DNA from: CANMIH01 sp049116335
Lineage (GTDB): Bacteria > Pseudomonadota > Alphaproteobacteria > Rhodobacterales > Rhodobacteraceae
Reading direction: 5' to 3'
DNA length: 64,000 nt
NCBI GenBank assembly: GCA_049116335.1
Contig: JAGDYZ010000001.1
Span: forward strand, 105,744 to 169,743
Each line of letters begins with the position of its first letter. Position 1 is the stretch's first letter. The translations under genes and the position numbers were made by a program. Below the pieces are notes generated by a model that did not search any database, was not told the origin of the DNA, and was given only the letters and a program-made list of their open reading frames with translations. Positions 38,265-47,945 of this stretch are shown here, in pieces.

Positions 38265-38404
38265 GGCCCGAATTTTGCAACATGATCTATCGGGCGAATT
38301 GCGGTCGTTCTTCGGGGAATTCCATCGAGAATGTCTGAACAGCGAAAGTGGCAAACCAAAGCCTTTAAATAGGATAACCGCAGGCCGATTACATCGGATA
38401 TCCA

Positions 38405-40537
38405 TTACGTCTCAAGCGCTTTCGCGACAGCACCCAAAAGGTCACTTCGCTTGACCGGCTTCATTAGCCGGATGTCCTCCGGGCGTAGGCCGTTGCCATG
38501 AACAGTCGCCTCAGCGGCATAGCCTGACATGAACACAACAGGCAGGTCGGCTTTGATGGTACGAAGCGCTTTTGACAAGCCCGTGCCTTGCAGCGACCCC
38601 GGCATGACAATGTCCGTTAAGAGCAAATCAAAGGTAGGATCGACCTCAAACAAAGCCTTTGCGGCATCGCCCGTAGGGGCGGAAACGACATCATATCCAG
38701 CAGTCGCCAGAACGGTTTCCAGAACTTCGAGGACTGCACTTTCGTCCTCGGCGACAAGAATTCGCTTACCCCCTCCTTCAGCAATAGCCGTCGATGGTGT
38801 TGTTACCGGGAGTGGCTGTTCCGTTGGTCCTTCCGCAGGGAAATAGAGCTTGAACGTGGTTCCAAAGCCGACTTCGGAATAAACTTGGACAGTGCCGTTG
38901 GATTGACGCATGAAGCCGATCACCATGGCCAGTCCAAGCCCAGACCCCTGACCTGCGCCTTTGGTGGTGAAAAAGGGATCAAAGATGCGTTCGAGGGTTG
39001 CTTTATCAATTCCGCCGCCCGTGTCTGACACGGCAACCATGACATATCGGCCAGGTGCGATTTCCTCGTTTCGCCCATCAACGTAGGCTTCATCGATCCG
39101 AATGTTCGCCGTTTCGATGGTGAGCTTGCCTGAGGTTGGCATTGCGTCACGCGCATTCAACATCAAATTCAAAAGCGCACTCTCAGCCACGCTGGGGTCA
39201 ATGTTGACCCGCCACAAACCGGCCAAAAGCGAGGTTTCGACATCAATGTGTGCCGGCAAAGTTCGCCCGGCCCAGTTCTTCGTGGTTCTCACAAGTGTAT
39301 TGAGATCGATCTGTTTGGGTTGCAATGGCGCCTGACGGGCATAGTTCAGCATGCTACGCGTCAGGTCAGCACCACGTAAGGACGCATCCACGCAGGCCTG
39401 CATTCGCTCATCTCGAATCCTTTCATCCGTTTCGCCCTGAACCAATTCGAGATTTCCGAGGATGACTGAGAGAAGATTGTTAAAATCATGCGCAACACCG
39501 CCGGTCAGCTGCCCGATCGTTTCCAACCTTTGAGCCGCGGCAAGCTGGCTTTGGAGCGCGTCGCGGTTTTGCTGCTCCTTAAGCCTTTGTCTGATGTCAA
39601 CAATGCTCCCCCGCACAAGTTTTTTTCTGAAGGGAGGCAGTCGTGATAGTGAGATTTCACAAGGGATTTCTTCTCCCGTAGCGTTCACATGGGTCCAGAG
39701 AAATGTAGGGCGTCCGCCCTCAAGGGCTTCGCCAATGTATTTTAATGCAAGGTCTAGACTGGTCTCACCATTGGGCTGAAACTCTGGGCTCAGGTCTTTA
39801 AAGGATAACTCGTTGAGAAGGGTCGCTTTTGTGTACCCAAAAAGCTCTTCTGCCCGGGCATTGACAATTGTGAAGCGCATGGTGTCGACGTCAACAACGG
39901 TAATAACATCAGGAGCCGTTTCCACCAGGGATTCAAACTGGCGCGCCGAATTGGTCGCGTCGTCGTCCGACTGAACCCAGTTTCGGCTCAAGGTGCTCAC
40001 CAAATGCGCAACAAGAAACGAAGAGACCGACGCAGTAAACACGAGGACAAACCAGTTCGCGAAACTGCTATTCCAGTCGGCCAGCGTGATGTCTGGTGAG
40101 ATCAAAACACCAGACACAAACCCGTATCCCACGAGCGTTAGTGCGCTAAGGCTCAAGCAAATATAGATCAGGGCGCCAACCCGATTGAAGAACACTGAGG
40201 CCAGAGCTGCCAGGAATGGAAGTAGCGCGTAGGACGTTGCCGAAGCGCCGACCTGAATCATAGCAATGCAAACAAAAACCAGAGCACCTATCGTTGCCAA
40301 CGCCCCACGCAAGGATAGAAAACGATCCTGGCGCAGCAGCAAAGCCGGTAGAACGCAACAGAGCAGCACCACGACCGCAATGATGAGGTATGGTAAGCCA
40401 AATTGTTCAATACGAATTGGCACGGTCAGCAAGCCGGCACCAAAGATTATTGCCAGAACATCAAGGATTCGTCCCAGTACGGTCCGAACTCTGGGGCTAC
40501 CTTGCAAAACTTCCGGCTCTCTGTGTGTCTGGATCAA
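38405..40537 (-). CDS. Membrane-bound PAS hybrid histidine kinase with receiver (CckA-like layout)
   Basis: About 710 residues: six or so N-terminal membrane helices (about residues 20-190), a PAS domain (about 200-325, FESLVETAPDVITVVDVD), a HisKA region with His350 in GGVAHDFNNLLSVILGNLEL, a HATPase domain (LMLNARDAM, DTGGGID, GSGLGLAM) and a C-terminal receiver (LLLTDIVMPG, FMSGYAAE, LMKPVKRSD). The HDFNNLL and membrane-PAS-receiver layout is like CckA, although this is probably a paralog and not the essential cell-cycle kinase. No ATG fits the N-terminus; the earliest usable start is a TTG at 40537 and lacks a good ribosome site, so the start is uncertain. It converges with the other kinase at 38264. 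Confidence 0.87.
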   Translation of the reverse strand: MIQTHREPEVLQGSPRVRTVLGRILDVLAIIFGAGLLTVPIRIEQFGLPYLIIAVVVLLCCVLPALLLRQDRFLSLRGALATIGALVFVCIAMIQVGASATSYALLPFLAALASVFFNRVGALIYICLSLSALTLVGYGFVSGVLISPDITLADWNSSFANWFVLVFTASVSSFLVAHLVSTLSRNWVQSDDDATNSARQFESLVETAPDVITVVDVDTMRFTIVNARAEELFGYTKATLLNELSFKDLSPEFQPNGETSLDLALKYIGEALEGGRPTFLWTHVNATGEEIPCEISLSRLPPFRKKLVRGSIVDIRQRLKEQQNRDALQSQLAAAQRLETIGQLTGGVAHDFNNLLSVILGNLELVQGETDERIRDERMQACVDASLRGADLTRSMLNYARQAPLQPKQIDLNTLVRTTKNWAGRTLPAHIDVETSLLAGLWRVNIDPSVAESALLNLMLNARDAMPTSGKLTIETANIRIDEAYVDGRNEEIAPGRYVMVAVSDTGGGIDKATLERIFDPFFTTKGAGQGSGLGLAMVIGFMRQSNGTVQVYSEVGFGTTFKLYFPAEGPTEQPLPVTTPSTAIAEGGGKRILVAEDESAVLEVLETVLATAGYDVVSAPTGDAAKALFEVDPTFDLLLTDIVMPGSLQGTGLSKALRTIKADLPVVFMSGYAAEATVHGNGLRPEDIRLMKPVKRSDLLGAVAKALET

Positions 40538-40980
40538 ATCTTGGGTCCCAAAGTTTCGCCCAGACCCATCGTCACTTTGCAGAAGAATTCTAGGTCCGGT
40601 TCAAATCCACCTTTGGACCGCTGACAAATTAGATCCAAACTGATGTTGGGGTAATCTAGACGAAACCGGCGTCCGCGACGATAATTATCTTTTAGCTCCC
40701 AAGTTTAGTGACTTACCGTCTGAACGAATTGGTGGTCATCACATTCCGGTTAGGCATGAGGGGCTGGCCTCATTACCGAAAAATGACGAGGCTGCAAACG
40801 CGGTGGCTGAGAGGACGACCTGCGGGCATCTGTTGTATCGGATTGCCACGCGCCACAAATCTTAGAGCCTGACGATCATGAACAGGGCCGAAGGGGGCTT
40901 ATCTGGCCAGCATCTTTGGGACTGAAGCGCCAGGGTGAGGCGCGTATTTATCACGCCCCGTGTTCGTTGGCATGTTTTGC
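40538..40980. other. Intergenic region with no recognised element
   Basis: 443 bases between the kinase and ygiB. A weak GGCGCG/CACGCC stem with one wobble pair (40939-40957) may be the end of the ygiCB transcript; no gene is supported. Confidence 0.45.
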
Positions 40981-41556
40981 TTAGCTTCCCGCGCTGCGAC
41001 CAAAGCTCTTGCCAAAACCTCCCCGTGACTGCGCCGCAGCGCGTGTCATTGGCGGTTTTCCTGCAGTGGCCGCTGGTTTGGCAAAGGTTGAGGCGCCAAG
41101 TTTAGCGGCACCTTTGTTGCTTGAGAATGTGCTGGTGCCTGCGGCGGTAGAGAACTTACCGCCCGCAGTCCGATACATGGGCTGAGATGCGGCCGTACCC
41201 CGGCCACCGCTGAGCATATTGCCCATCAGATATCCTGCCAGAAGGGGCATGAAAATACTGCCTGACCCACCTTGAGTGGCGGCCGCTTCGGTACCACAGG
41301 CGCCCACACCATGCTGTTCTTCGCAAACCGCCTGACTGTCATACCGAGGCGCGGCTTCTACATGGAGGGCCTCTGCTTCGGCAAAGGCGGCATCGCAATC
41401 AGCAGCAGAGAAAAAACCACCGCGTTCCGCAGCATCTGTGCAGGACTGGAGATCGGGAAAGGCCTGTGCGTCTACCTGTTCTTCGCGGCATCCAGCCAGA
41501 GTAAATGCAGCGGCCCCGATAATGGCGATGGCGACATGTTTGGAACGTTTTGTCAT
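40981..41556 (-). CDS. ygiB: DUF1190/YgiB-family lipoprotein
   Basis: A 191-residue protein. The N-terminus carries a lipoprotein signal with lipobox FTLAGC (lipidated Cys23). The middle has the DUF1190 pattern (Cys-rich SCTDAAERGGFFSAADCDAAF, ...AVCEEQHGVGACG) and the rest is a Gly/Ser/Ala-rich low-complexity tail ending FGKSFGRSAGS. It follows ygiC by 27 nt in one operon, the same partnership as in E. coli ygiBC. Role unknown; a cell-envelope function is suggested for the family. AGAGG lies before the ATG. Confidence 0.85.
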   Translation of the reverse strand: MTKRSKHVAIAIIGAAAFTLAGCREEQVDAQAFPDLQSCTDAAERGGFFSAADCDAAFAEAEALHVEAAPRYDSQAVCEEQHGVGACGTEAAATQGGSGSIFMPLLAGYLMGNMLSGGRGTAASQPMYRTAGGKFSTAAGTSTFSSNKGAAKLGASTFAKPAATAGKPPMTRAAAQSRGGFGKSFGRSAGS

Positions 41557-41583
41557 GAGACAATCCTCTTAACTTACTAGGGC

Positions 41584-42813
41584 TTACGTTGCCGTAATGA
41601 AATGGGGTTTGAACTGTGAGAGATCCTGCGTGATGCGGGACTGATCTTCACGGATGCCTATACCGGCGCAGCTTTCCCCGACAATCCACGCACCGATGAT
41701 TGGGCGATATCCGTCGAACTGGGGCAGGGGGTGATAGGCTTGGATGATTTTCGGATGTTCGGAATATTCTGAGTTTTGAGAGGTTTCGACAAGATTGCCG
41801 TTTTGGACAATCGACACCGAAGCCCCTTCGCGTGACAGAATGGGTTTGGATACATACTCGGTCTGAAGGCTGTCTTTTGACCGATCAAACGCTTCCTGTG
41901 CTCCGCTTTTGACCGGGCCACGCCCTGCGAGAGCCTCGCCAATGTCCTGTTCGAAGAACGCGGGCAACAGATTGGGGTGGCCTTCGAACATCTGCCAAAG
42001 TACGGGAAGCAGCGCTTTGTTGGACAACAGGGCCTTCCAGGCCGGCTCTAGAAATAGGCACTGCGAGCCCGCGATATGCTGGGCATAGTCATCCCGAAGC
42101 AGGTTTTCCCACGGATAGAGCTTAAACAGAATACCCATGACGCGGTCTTGATCATCAAGGAATTGGCCGTCGGTCGATACAGCGATTTTCTCCAGATCAC
42201 AGTAATGCGCCCCTAGATCGGCCTCTCGTGCTGCCCAGCCCATGGTTTCGACAGTGCCATAGTCCTCGGGGTTTCCCCCGGCGGCGGTGAAATGCAGATC
42301 AGTCCCGCTTTCGAAAACCTCAGAAAACCGCGCGACCAAAGCTTCGTGAATGCCGTTGAACTGGTCACTGCCTTCCGGCAATACACCTGCTGCAATCTGG
42401 TCTTCAAGCCACTGCCACTGGAACGAGGCGCTCTCATAAAGTGATGTTGGCGTGTCGGCGTTGTATTCCAGCATCTTTGCCGGGCCCGTGCCATCATAGG
42501 CAAAGTCAAACCGGCCATAAATTTCTGGCTCACCGCGGTTCCAGCTGTGGGCAACAAGATCCCAGTGCGCTTTAGGGATCTCAAAGCGCTCCATGAGCTC
42601 TTCATTTGCAAGAATATGAGGGACAGCCTCGCGGCACATCCCGTGTAATTCGGTTGCGGGATCCTCAAGGTCGGTCTCAATCTGCTCAAGCGAAAATTCG
42701 TAAACAGAACCTTCGGACCAATAGGGCGCGCCATGCATATCGGCAAAGGTAAAACCAACGTCTTCGGCATGCTCACGCCAATTGGGACGCTCCGGCAAAG
42801 TGATTTTCTGCAA
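41584..42813 (-). CDS. ygiC: Glutathionylspermidine synthase-like ATP-grasp protein
   Basis: A 409-residue protein of the GSP_synth family (YgiC/YjfC). Characteristic text is MLEYNADTPTSLYESASFQWQWLED, LFLEPAWKALLSNKALLPVLW and GAWIVGESCAGIGIREDQ near the C-terminus, forming the ATP-grasp catalytic part. The N-terminal amidase domain of full Gsp synthetase is absent. The start is a TTG at 42811-42813 with GGAGAG seven bases upstream; no ATG fits. Coupled to ygiB. Known relatives have ATPase activity but an unclear peptide-ligase substrate. Confidence 0.9.
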   Translation of the reverse strand: MQKITLPERPNWREHAEDVGFTFADMHGAPYWSEGSVYEFSLEQIETDLEDPATELHGMCREAVPHILANEELMERFEIPKAHWDLVAHSWNRGEPEIYGRFDFAYDGTGPAKMLEYNADTPTSLYESASFQWQWLEDQIAAGVLPEGSDQFNGIHEALVARFSEVFESGTDLHFTAAGGNPEDYGTVETMGWAAREADLGAHYCDLEKIAVSTDGQFLDDQDRVMGILFKLYPWENLLRDDYAQHIAGSQCLFLEPAWKALLSNKALLPVLWQMFEGHPNLLPAFFEQDIGEALAGRGPVKSGAQEAFDRSKDSLQTEYVSKPILSREGASVSIVQNGNLVETSQNSEYSEHPKIIQAYHPLPQFDGYRPIIGAWIVGESCAGIGIREDQSRITQDLSQFKPHFITAT

Positions 42814-42982
42814 ACTGGCTCTCCATCAGATCTGAGCGATATGTAGGGCGAGAACCATAGCGAAGCCAGCCGATATTTCCGCGGTTTTGCGCAAAGGTGC
42901 GATCACTTGGGCCAACTCACGCAGACCCGAGCAAGTTTACCCCGGGTGCGACAAAGAATAAGAGGCTGGCCCTGGTGTGAGT

Positions 42983-43804
42983 TTAACAGGCGATGTGTCG
43001 GGCTTCGAGCATCGCTACGGTGTGCGGCAGGAGATGCTCGCGGTCGCGGGGTTCGATGATCAAACGTGGATTGGCTTTGGTCTCAGAAATGGCATTGAAG
43101 ATGGCGGGCCAGGGTAAAGTGCCTTCTCCCGGGTGCCAGTGACGATCAGCATAGCCATCGGCATCCTGCAAATGGATGTGTCCTAAGGTGTCACCTGCGG
43201 CGGCGATAAAATCTGTGACGGGCGGCGCTTTGTATTGGCCATTGGCCAGTTGTGCATGACCGGTGTCGATAGAGGTTTTTAGGTAGGGCGAGGCAACATC
43301 GCGCACCAGATCAACGCGCATAACAGGGTCGGCATCGTCGATGTTCTCGAGCATCAAGACACATCCGACGTCTTTGGCGCGTTCTACCACGGGGGCCAGA
43401 CACTCAAGGCTGGCTTCGAACAAAGACCTACGCAGCCATGTGTAGTTTTGCAGGTTCAGCTGATGCCAGAATGTAAACGGGCTGTGGATCACCATATGGG
43501 TGGCTCCAAGAGCCTCAGCAACCTCTAACCCCTGGATCAATCGCCGGGAAATTAGGGTACGTAGCTCTGGGTCAGGATTGGATAGGTCAAGCCCGAGAAA
43601 CGGGCCATGTATGCCAATCTCACCTTCGTAGCCGTCGAGCAGCGGTGCATAGGCAGACAAAAGCGCATCGCGTTCATGGATCAGTGTTTGATAGGTGACA
43701 AAATCCTGAATTTCCAAGGCGCGGTTGTGGGCGCGCATCCAGTCCTGAAGATCGGTAAAACTGTCACATTTCAGGGCGGCGCCGAGGCGGGGAAGAGAGG
43801 GCAT
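42983..43804 (-). CDS. Sugar phosphate isomerase/epimerase (xylose isomerase-like TIM barrel)
   Basis: A 273-residue TIM-barrel protein of the AP-endonuclease-2/xylose isomerase-like family. Metal ligands are probably the Glu of MLENIDD, the Asp/His of STDTGHAQ, the His of GHIHLQDADGYADRH and the Glu of RLIIEPRD. It is the last gene of the Ugp-like sugar operon, 10 nt after the permease stop. I start at 43802-43804; a longer reading overlaps the permease gene. Enzymes of this kind isomerise or epimerise sugars or polyols, so it probably acts on the imported compound. The substrate is not evident. Confidence 0.88.
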   Translation of the reverse strand: MPSLPRLGAALKCDSFTDLQDWMRAHNRALEIQDFVTYQTLIHERDALLSAYAPLLDGYEGEIGIHGPFLGLDLSNPDPELRTLISRRLIQGLEVAEALGATHMVIHSPFTFWHQLNLQNYTWLRRSLFEASLECLAPVVERAKDVGCVLMLENIDDADPVMRVDLVRDVASPYLKTSIDTGHAQLANGQYKAPPVTDFIAAAGDTLGHIHLQDADGYADRHWHPGEGTLPWPAIFNAISETKANPRLIIEPRDREHLLPHTVAMLEARHIAC

Positions 43805-43814
43805 CTGAGAGTAC

Positions 43815-44636
43815 CTATTTGATACCAGCGCGCATGAAGCTTTGCACAAACTGACGTTGGAAAAGGAGAAAGGCCAAAAGCAATGGCCCGGATGTGATGA
43901 GAGTGGCCGCATTGATGACCGACCATTGGATGCCGGAATCCGTTGCGGCAAAAATGGATAGCCCCACGGTCAGTGGACGGGTCTCAACCGAGTTGGTGAT
44001 GATGAGGGGCCAGAGGAAGTTGTTCCAATGCGCAGAAACCGAGACCAGCCCAAAGGCCAGATAGGTTGGTTTCGCCAAAGGCATATAGACCCGCCAAATG
44101 CGCCCCATGATGGATGTGCCCTCAATCCGTGCGGCGTCATCCAATTCTTGGGGGATGGTCATAAAAGTTTGACGAAGAAGAAAAATTCCAAATCCGGACG
44201 CCATATAAGGTAGTCCGATGGCAAGAATGGTATCCACCAGCCCTAAATCGCGCATGGTCTTATAATTCTCGACCAGCAAGATATCGGGCATGATCATCAG
44301 CTGGACTAAGACCAGCGAAAACAAAATCCCTTTGCCACGGAAGTCCATTCTGGCAAAGGCGTAGGCCGCCAAAGTCCCAAGTGCGATCTGTGCTATCAGG
44401 ATCATGGTGACGAGGATCGTCGTGTTCAGGAAATAGCGCGCAAACGGGGCCTGAACCCAGGCGTCTGAGAAGTTTGTCAGTGTGAGCGGCGCTGTCAGGT
44501 CAAACCGTGTTTCGAACTCGGAGGGGTGAAACGCTGTCCAGATGGCGTAGGTCAACGGCAACACCCAAAGCAGCGCCAGAGCCCAAGCTGCACAGGTGGT
44601 CAGGGCACGGTCCCAGGAAAATGAAATTTTGTTCAT
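43815..44636 (-). CDS. Carbohydrate ABC importer permease, MalG/UgpE type
   Basis: A 273-residue permease with six membrane segments and the coupling loop (EELDDAARIEGTSIMGRIWRVYMPLAKP-like region, about residues 160-185). It overlaps the MalF-type gene by 4 nt (ATGA). Together they form the pathway of the importer whose binding protein and ATPase are upstream. Confidence 0.93.
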   Translation of the reverse strand: MNKISFSWDRALTTCAAWALALLWVLPLTYAIWTAFHPSEFETRFDLTAPLTLTNFSDAWVQAPFARYFLNTTILVTMILIAQIALGTLAAYAFARMDFRGKGILFSLVLVQLMIMPDILLVENYKTMRDLGLVDTILAIGLPYMASGFGIFLLRQTFMTIPQELDDAARIEGTSIMGRIWRVYMPLAKPTYLAFGLVSVSAHWNNFLWPLIITNSVETRPLTVGLSIFAATDSGIQWSVINAATLITSGPLLLAFLLFQRQFVQSFMRAGIK

Positions 44637-45502
44637 TTGTAATGTACCCGACGATCAAGGAGGAAGAACTGTGCGATGGCCAAGGTACAGAGGATGCCAA
44701 GGATCACCACGGTCAGGGTCGCGGCATAGGCGGTATCCCAGTATTGGAAGGCAACTTCATAGACATAGAACAGCAGAAGCTTTGAGGCGTTGTTCGGGCC
44801 CCCTTCGGTCATCACAAAGATATGGTCGATCAGACGCACAGAGTTGATCACGGCGTTGACTGACACAAACAGTGTGGTCGGCATGATCAGGGGAAGGGTC
44901 ACGCGACGGAAGAAATACCATCGGCTGGCCCCCTCAAGGGCCGCCGCTTCGCGAAGAGGCATGGGGATGGTCTGCAATGCAGCGAGATAGAAGATCATGA
45001 AGAACCCAGCCTCTTTCCAGGTTGCGACAGCGATCATGGTGTAGAGCACCGTGTCGGTCTGCCCGACCCAGTTCTGAGCCGGGAGATCGAACAGCCCGCG
45101 AATTTGATCGATCAGACCAAAACCGGGCGTGTAGAAGAACATCCAGATGTTTGCCACGGCGATGAGAGGCAAAACCGTTGGCGTAAAGAAAGCCATACGC
45201 AAGAAGGCGCGGCCGCGTAGTTTTTCATTGACGAAAACCGCCATCATGAGCGCCAGAAGGATCGAGGCCGGGATCGTCACTGCGGCGTAGATCAGATTGT
45301 TTTTTAACGCTTTGATGAAAACAGGGTCGGCCAACAGCGTCGCGTAGTTGTCGGTTCCGATGAACTCAGGAACACGTCGGCCCCGGCCCGTCGAGAAAAA
45401 GCTGTTTATAATCGTTTCAATCGCGGGAATATGCGTAAACCCGACCAAAATGACCATTGCGGGGGACAGCAAGAGACAGGCGTATATCCAGTCGCGGCGC
45501 AT
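44633..45502 (-). CDS. Carbohydrate ABC importer permease, MalF/UgpA type
   Basis: A 289-residue permease with six membrane segments, the N-terminal helix (YACLLLSPAMVILVGFTHIPAI) and the coupling loop around LREAAALEGASRWYFFRRVTLPLI. It starts 57 nt after the binding protein gene, with a hairpin in that gap. Confidence 0.93.
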   Translation of the reverse strand: MRRDWIYACLLLSPAMVILVGFTHIPAIETIINSFFSTGRGRRVPEFIGTDNYATLLADPVFIKALKNNLIYAAVTIPASILLALMMAVFVNEKLRGRAFLRMAFFTPTVLPLIAVANIWMFFYTPGFGLIDQIRGLFDLPAQNWVGQTDTVLYTMIAVATWKEAGFFMIFYLAALQTIPMPLREAAALEGASRWYFFRRVTLPLIMPTTLFVSVNAVINSVRLIDHIFVMTEGGPNNASKLLLFYVYEVAFQYWDTAYAATLTVVILGILCTLAIAQFFLLDRRVHYK

Positions 45503-45527
45503 CGTGTTTCCATTTTCTGAAGGTCGA

Positions 45528-45548
45528 AGGGGGCGTATATCGCCCCCT
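45528..45548 (-). terminator. Intra-operon hairpin after the sugar binding protein gene
   Basis: AGGGGGCG (45528-45535) pairs perfectly with CGCCCCCT (45541-45548) over a TATAT loop, 11 bases after the binding protein stop in the leftward transcript. It has no long T-run and lies between binding protein and permease genes, so partial termination or message protection is likely. Confidence 0.65.
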
Positions 45549-45559
45549 CCCGTTTGGGA

Positions 45560-46843
45560 TTAGCGGTAGTTGGACAGAACCGCTTCGGCCTGAGCCTGCG
45601 CTTCGGCAAGCGCCTCCTTGGGGGTTTTCTCACCCGCAATGGCTGCGGCCAGAGCGTCGTTGAGGAAGCTGGTGACACGGGCGTTTTCATAGGTCGAAAG
45701 CTCGGCCACGGCGTGCTCGAGGTGATCACGGGTGATCAGTGCGGCAGGGACCTCTTCGACATAGGCTTTCATCGCGTCGGTTTCCCAGGCATCGGCACGC
45801 GGTGCAACATAACCTGTGGCGATCGACCATTTGGCCGCCTGCTCAGGGGCGGTGATCCACTGGACGAAGTCTACGGCTGCGTCCTTTTGCTCTTCGGTCG
45901 AGTCTTTGAAGAGGTAGAAGTTGCCGCCACCGGTGGGCGCGCCGAAGCGTTCATCAGCAGGCAGGAAGCCGACACCAAAATCAAACGGAGCGTTTGTGCG
46001 GATGTTGGTCAGGTTGCCGGTCGATGTCCAGATGATGGCCGATTCACCTTCAAAGAAAGCTTTGGGGGTGGCGCCCCAATCGATCGAACCTTCGGCCATG
46101 ACGCCATGTGATTTGGACAGATCCACAAGGAACTGCAGCGCACGGGCAACTTTGGGGTCATCAAAGTTCGTTTTGTTGCCGTCTGCGTTGGCAAGAATTG
46201 CACCAGCCGGTGTCGAAAGGCCCTGGAACAACCAGTATGGGAACCCTGCGGAGGGGATGCGCAGACCCCACTGGGTGACGTTGCCAGCATCGTCTTTTTC
46301 TGTCAGCGCCGTTGCTGCATTCAGCAGCTCATCCCAGTTTGCCGGAGCAACATCGGGGTTCAGCCCAGCTTTGGCGAAGGCCTCTTTGTTCCAATACATC
46401 ACAGGTGTGGAACGCTGAAACGGAATGCCCCAGGTGTTGCCACCGGTCTGCGAGTTCTGCATGAACGCTGGGAAAAACCCATCAATCCATTCGGATTTCT
46501 CGGCCTCAGTCAGATAGGTGTCGAACGGCTCGATCAGATCTTCGTCGATCAGAGTGAACATCTCGGTCGAAAGCAGGACCGACAGCTGAGGCGCGTTACC
46601 GCCCCGAGCGGCAGTGACAGCTTTGGTCGATGCATCGGTATAGGAACCCGCATAGATCGCTTCGATGTTCACATCGGGGTTTGCTGCCGCGTACTCAGAG
46701 GTCAGCGCTTCGATAGTGTCAGCGGCTGCGCCACCGACGGCCACGGGAAAGTAGAACTCAAGATCAACGGCAAATGCCGGGACAGAGGTTGCCAAAGCCA
46801 AAGCCGCGGCCGTTGTTGATGTTTTGAAAAAATTGGTAAGCAT
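45560..46843 (-). CDS. Extracellular solute-binding protein, UgpB/MalE type
   Basis: A 427-residue binding protein. The start at 46841-46843 gives a clear signal peptide (MLTNFFKTSTTAAALALATSVPAFA, cleavage before VDLEFYF). The mature text shows UgpB-like order: EFYFPVAVGGAAADTIEALT, VTAARGGNAPQLSVL, IPFQRSTPVMYWNKEAF and FGVGFLPADERFG. UgpB binds glycerol-3-phosphate and glycerophosphocholine, but relatives bind other polyols and sugars. It lies 16 nt after the ATPase gene. Confidence 0.93.
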   Translation of the reverse strand: MLTNFFKTSTTAAALALATSVPAFAVDLEFYFPVAVGGAAADTIEALTSEYAAANPDVNIEAIYAGSYTDASTKAVTAARGGNAPQLSVLLSTEMFTLIDEDLIEPFDTYLTEAEKSEWIDGFFPAFMQNSQTGGNTWGIPFQRSTPVMYWNKEAFAKAGLNPDVAPANWDELLNAATALTEKDDAGNVTQWGLRIPSAGFPYWLFQGLSTPAGAILANADGNKTNFDDPKVARALQFLVDLSKSHGVMAEGSIDWGATPKAFFEGESAIIWTSTGNLTNIRTNAPFDFGVGFLPADERFGAPTGGGNFYLFKDSTEEQKDAAVDFVQWITAPEQAAKWSIATGYVAPRADAWETDAMKAYVEEVPAALITRDHLEHAVAELSTYENARVTSFLNDALAAAIAGEKTPKEALAEAQAQAEAVLSNYR

Positions 46844-46859
46844 GCTGTTCAAGCCTTTG

Positions 46860-47945
46860 CTAGGTTGAAGACGCAAGGAGCATTCCCTGCTGTTGGGTGT
46901 TGGAGGGGGTCTCCGCGGTAGGCGTCGAGCCAAAGACCGACAGATCTTTGAGCTCGAAACCCAGCGAAACTGATGTGTTGGGGATAAACTGGGCCTGCCC
47001 GGCACAGCGTATGCGCAGCGCTGCTTTGCCAATGCGACAGGTGACAAGCAGATCGGCGCCAAAAAATTCAACCGTTTCAATATGGCCAGAAATCGGCCCG
47101 GTTTCTGAGATGTGAATGTCTTCGGGGCGCAGCCCCAAAAGATGGGATCCGGTGCAATAGGGCGCAAACACCGGAAACTCTTGCACGTCCATGGGGTCGA
47201 ATACGTTCATGGGTGGTGTGCCGATAAATTGCCCGGCAAAGGGCGTGGCCGGACGCGCATAGAGATCGCGCGGGGCTGCGACCTGTTCGATGTGGCCCTG
47301 GTTCATCAACACCACCTGATCTGCCATGGTCATGGCCTCAGCCTGATCATGGGTCACATAGACCATCGTAAACCCAAGCTTTGCCTGAAGCTCGCGCAGT
47401 TCGGTGCGCATGTCTTGCCGCAGCTTTGCATCTAGGTTCGAAAGGGGTTCATCCATCAGGCAAATGCTGCGTTGGGCAATGATGGCCCGTCCCAAGGCGA
47501 CACGTTGTTGTTGGCCGCCGGACAGTTCGCCGGGTTTGCGGGTCAGTAAATGAGACAGCTCAAGCAGATTTGCCACCTGGTCTAGCTTTTCGAGACGTTC
47601 GGCCTTTGGCGTGCGCCGTGTGCGCAATCCAAAGATGATGTTTTCTGCAACGGATAGATGTGGGAAGAGCGCATAGGACTGGAACACCATGGCCAGATCG
47701 CGTGCGCTTGGTGGCTGAGATGTGACCTTGTCCCCATCAACAAAGACATCCCCGCCCGTGGGCGTTTCGAGGCCGGAAATCAAACGCAGCAGCGTTGATT
47801 TTCCACACCCAGAAGGACCCAGAAGTGCGGTGAAAGATCCCGCTGGAATCGTCAGGTTTATGTTATGAAGAGCAACGGCATCCCCCCAGGATTTTCGAAG
47901 AGATTGAAGGCGGATTGAGCGGCCATTCAACGCGAAGTCACGCAT
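46860..47945 (-). CDS. Carbohydrate ABC importer ATP-binding protein, UgpC/MalK type
   Basis: A 361-residue ATPase with Walker A (GPSGCGKST, about residues 43-51), signature LSGGQQQRV, Walker B (SICLMDEPLSNLD), switch loop YVTHDQAEAM and the C-terminal TOBE/OB regulatory domain (about 240-350, LLGLRPEDIHISE). The N-terminus overlaps the DeoR gene by 8 nt, which couples the regulator to the importer. Confidence 0.94.
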   Translation of the reverse strand: MRDFALNGRSIRLQSLRKSWGDAVALHNINLTIPAGSFTALLGPSGCGKSTLLRLISGLETPTGGDVFVDGDKVTSQPPSARDLAMVFQSYALFPHLSVAENIIFGLRTRRTPKAERLEKLDQVANLLELSHLLTRKPGELSGGQQQRVALGRAIIAQRSICLMDEPLSNLDAKLRQDMRTELRELQAKLGFTMVYVTHDQAEAMTMADQVVLMNQGHIEQVAAPRDLYARPATPFAGQFIGTPPMNVFDPMDVQEFPVFAPYCTGSHLLGLRPEDIHISETGPISGHIETVEFFGADLLVTCRIGKAALRIRCAGQAQFIPNTSVSLGFELKDLSVFGSTPTAETPSNTQQQGMLLASST

